In this document: piece after piece, positions 6,007-6,752 of the stretch
Layout: each line of letters begins with the position of its first letter
How positions within the stretch are numbered: the first letter of the stretch is position 1
Assembly: GCA_944386335.1 (NCBI GenBank)
Contig: CALXAQ010000054.1
Coordinates: 1-6,752, forward strand
DNA length: 6,752 nucleotides
Direction: 5' to 3'
DNA from: an uncultured Clostridia bacterium
GTDB lineage: Bacteria > Bacillota > Clostridia > TANB77 > CAG-508
The notes under the pieces: generated by a model
The model's database searches: none
What the model was told of the DNA's origin: nothing
The model's input: only the letters and a program-made list of their open reading frames with translations
Translations under genes and position numbers: made by a program

Positions 6007-6035
6007 TTTATATTAACTGAAAGGTAATATATAAT
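6007..6035 (+). promoter_or_regulatory. Possible promoter of the pilin-like gene
   Basis: TATAAT (6030-6035) lies 41 bases before the ATG, with TTTATA (6007-6012, four of six matches to TTGACA) at a 17-base spacing. A second reading pairs TTAACT (6013-6018) with TATAAA (6035-6040) at 16 bases. The region is very AT-rich, so the exact boxes are uncertain, though a promoter is expected after the upstream terminator. Confidence 0.4.
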
Positions 6036-6075
6036 ATAAATAGAATAAAAAGTACAAAAGAAAGAGGAGACAAGA

Positions 6076-6752
6076 ATGAAACAAGAAACAGGTATTACAT
6101 TGGTGACTTTAGTAGTAACTATTATTGTCTTAATTATTTTAGCAGGAGTGAGCATCAATACATTAATAGGAGATAATGGAATTATTACAAAAACAAAGCA
6201 AGCAAGAGAGAATATTATTTATGCAGGACAAGAAGAACAAGAACAACTAAATCAGTTATTTTGGGAAATGGATCAAGAAGGAATTTATACAGAAGATGAA
6301 GAAGATGCCAAAAAGGACCAAATGATAGAATTATTGCAAAAACAAGTAGAGGAATTGAAAGAACAGATAGCAAACTTACAACAGGAAAATACAGAATTAC
6401 AAGAGCAAGTAGCTAACTTAAATGCAAAAATAGAAGAATTAAATAAACAAATAGCAGATTTAAGAGCAGAAATAGCCCAAAAAGATATGGAAATAGCGGA
6501 TTTAAAAAAAGAAGTAGCTACGAAACAAGAAACAATAAATAACTTGCAAAGTCAATTAGATACTATAAATAGTCAACTAGCTCAAACGAATGCAACAGCG
6601 GCACAAATTTTAAAAAATTATAAAGCATATAGTAAAGGCCAATTAGTAACAGGAACAATGGCAAATAATGGAGCAGTAAGCAAAACACTTAATGCAGGAC
6701 AAAGCTATACCATACCAGCGGGATATCATAATGGAAGTGGAAAAGTAACAGC
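6076..6752 (+). CDS. Prepilin-like protein with long coiled coil and phage tail-fibre-like repeat (3' end beyond window)
   Basis: The first 225 codons of an incomplete gene are present. Start ATG at 6076 follows AGAGGAGA (6063-6070) by five bases. Residues 1-6 (MKQETG) form a short prepilin-type leader, followed by a hydrophobic helix ITLVTLVVTIIVLIILAG (7-24) and GDNGIITKTKQA (32-43). This pattern belongs to the GITLV family of type IV pilin-like proteins common in Clostridia; the usual Glu at position 5 of the mature protein is Thr. An acidic linker (about 62-82) leads to an almost unbroken heptad coiled coil (about 84-171). From about 176 the sequence AAQILKNYKAYSKGQLVTGTM, then NNGAVSKTL, SYTIPAGYHNGSGKV, matches a repeat type familiar from phage tail-fibre proteins of Firmicutes. 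A surface-exposed, membrane- or pilus-anchored fibre is inferred; partner and ligand are unknown. LepB is not expected to process it; a PilD-type prepilin peptidase would. Confidence 0.82.
   Translation, partial: MKQETGITLVTLVVTIIVLIILAGVSINTLIGDNGIITKTKQARENIIYAGQEEQEQLNQLFWEMDQEGIYTEDEEDAKKDQMIELLQKQVEELKEQIANLQQENTELQEQVANLNAKIEELNKQIADLRAEIAQKDMEIADLKKEVATKQETINNLQSQLDTINSQLAQTNATAAQILKNYKAYSKGQLVTGTMANNGAVSKTLNAGQSYTIPAGYHNGSGKVT

Larger units (their letters stand above)
5783..6075. other. Gene-free region between ferredoxin terminator and pilin-like gene
   Basis: I see no convincing gene in this stretch. The one long minus-strand open frame reaching into it (ending near 5898) is a shadow of the pilin-like gene. 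It holds the second arm of the 12-bp inverted repeat, two small hairpins and three copies of AAAATAGGAAAA. The hairpins are TCCAC/GTGGA at 5829-5848 and AATAGC/GCTATT at 5864-5881. A likely promoter lies near 6007-6035. A structured leader or riboswitch is possible but no known class could be matched. Confidence 0.5.

Noticed and set aside
5898..6158. Minus-strand open frame of 86 codons
   Set aside because: It overlaps the start of the pilin-like gene on the opposite strand, has no ribosome site or recognisable motif, and its hydrophobic, Ser/Phe/Tyr-rich composition is what AT-rich antisense DNA gives.

Overview
The window is AT-rich DNA with strong Shine-Dalgarno sites, intrinsic terminators and a WalRK-type two-component system. 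HolB is followed by RicT, and a GITLV-type prepilin-like protein closes the window. Together these point to a low-GC Gram-positive of the Bacillota, most likely class Clostridia, possibly a gut or otherwise anaerobic lineage (the 2[4Fe-4S] ferredoxin fits). All genes are on the + strand. Species cannot be assigned from this stretch.

Layout. Bases 1-96 are the 3' tail of an unidentified reading frame that weakly resembles the end of a large serine recombinase. Directly after its stop, the open frame resumes as the C-terminal part of a GH94 cyclic beta-glucan synthase/phosphorylase-like protein (about 115-633). That gene lacks everything upstream, so 1-115 looks like a rearrangement or insertion junction. 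A terminator overlaps its stop codon. A good extended -10 promoter then drives walR (745-1488). A second intrinsic terminator separates walR from its partner kinase walK (1557-2975), whose extracytoplasmic sensor loop is very short.

From about 2987 a near-consensus promoter starts a housekeeping cluster: signal peptidase I (lepB), DNA polymerase III delta-prime (holB, GTG start), ricT (overlapping holB by 23 bp) and a small 2[4Fe-4S] ferredoxin. It closes with a strong terminator at 5737-5782. The cluster joins protein export, replication and RNA-processing/sporulation control, with little sign of a single pathway.

After a 354-base gap holding only repeats and a probable promoter, the last gene (6076 to the edge) is the most unusual. 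It combines a type IV prepilin-like N-terminus, an almost perfect coiled coil of about 13 heptads, and the beginning of a phage tail-fibre-like glycine/asparagine-rich repeat. It may be a membrane- or pilus-anchored fibrous surface protein. It runs off the right edge, so its tip is unseen.
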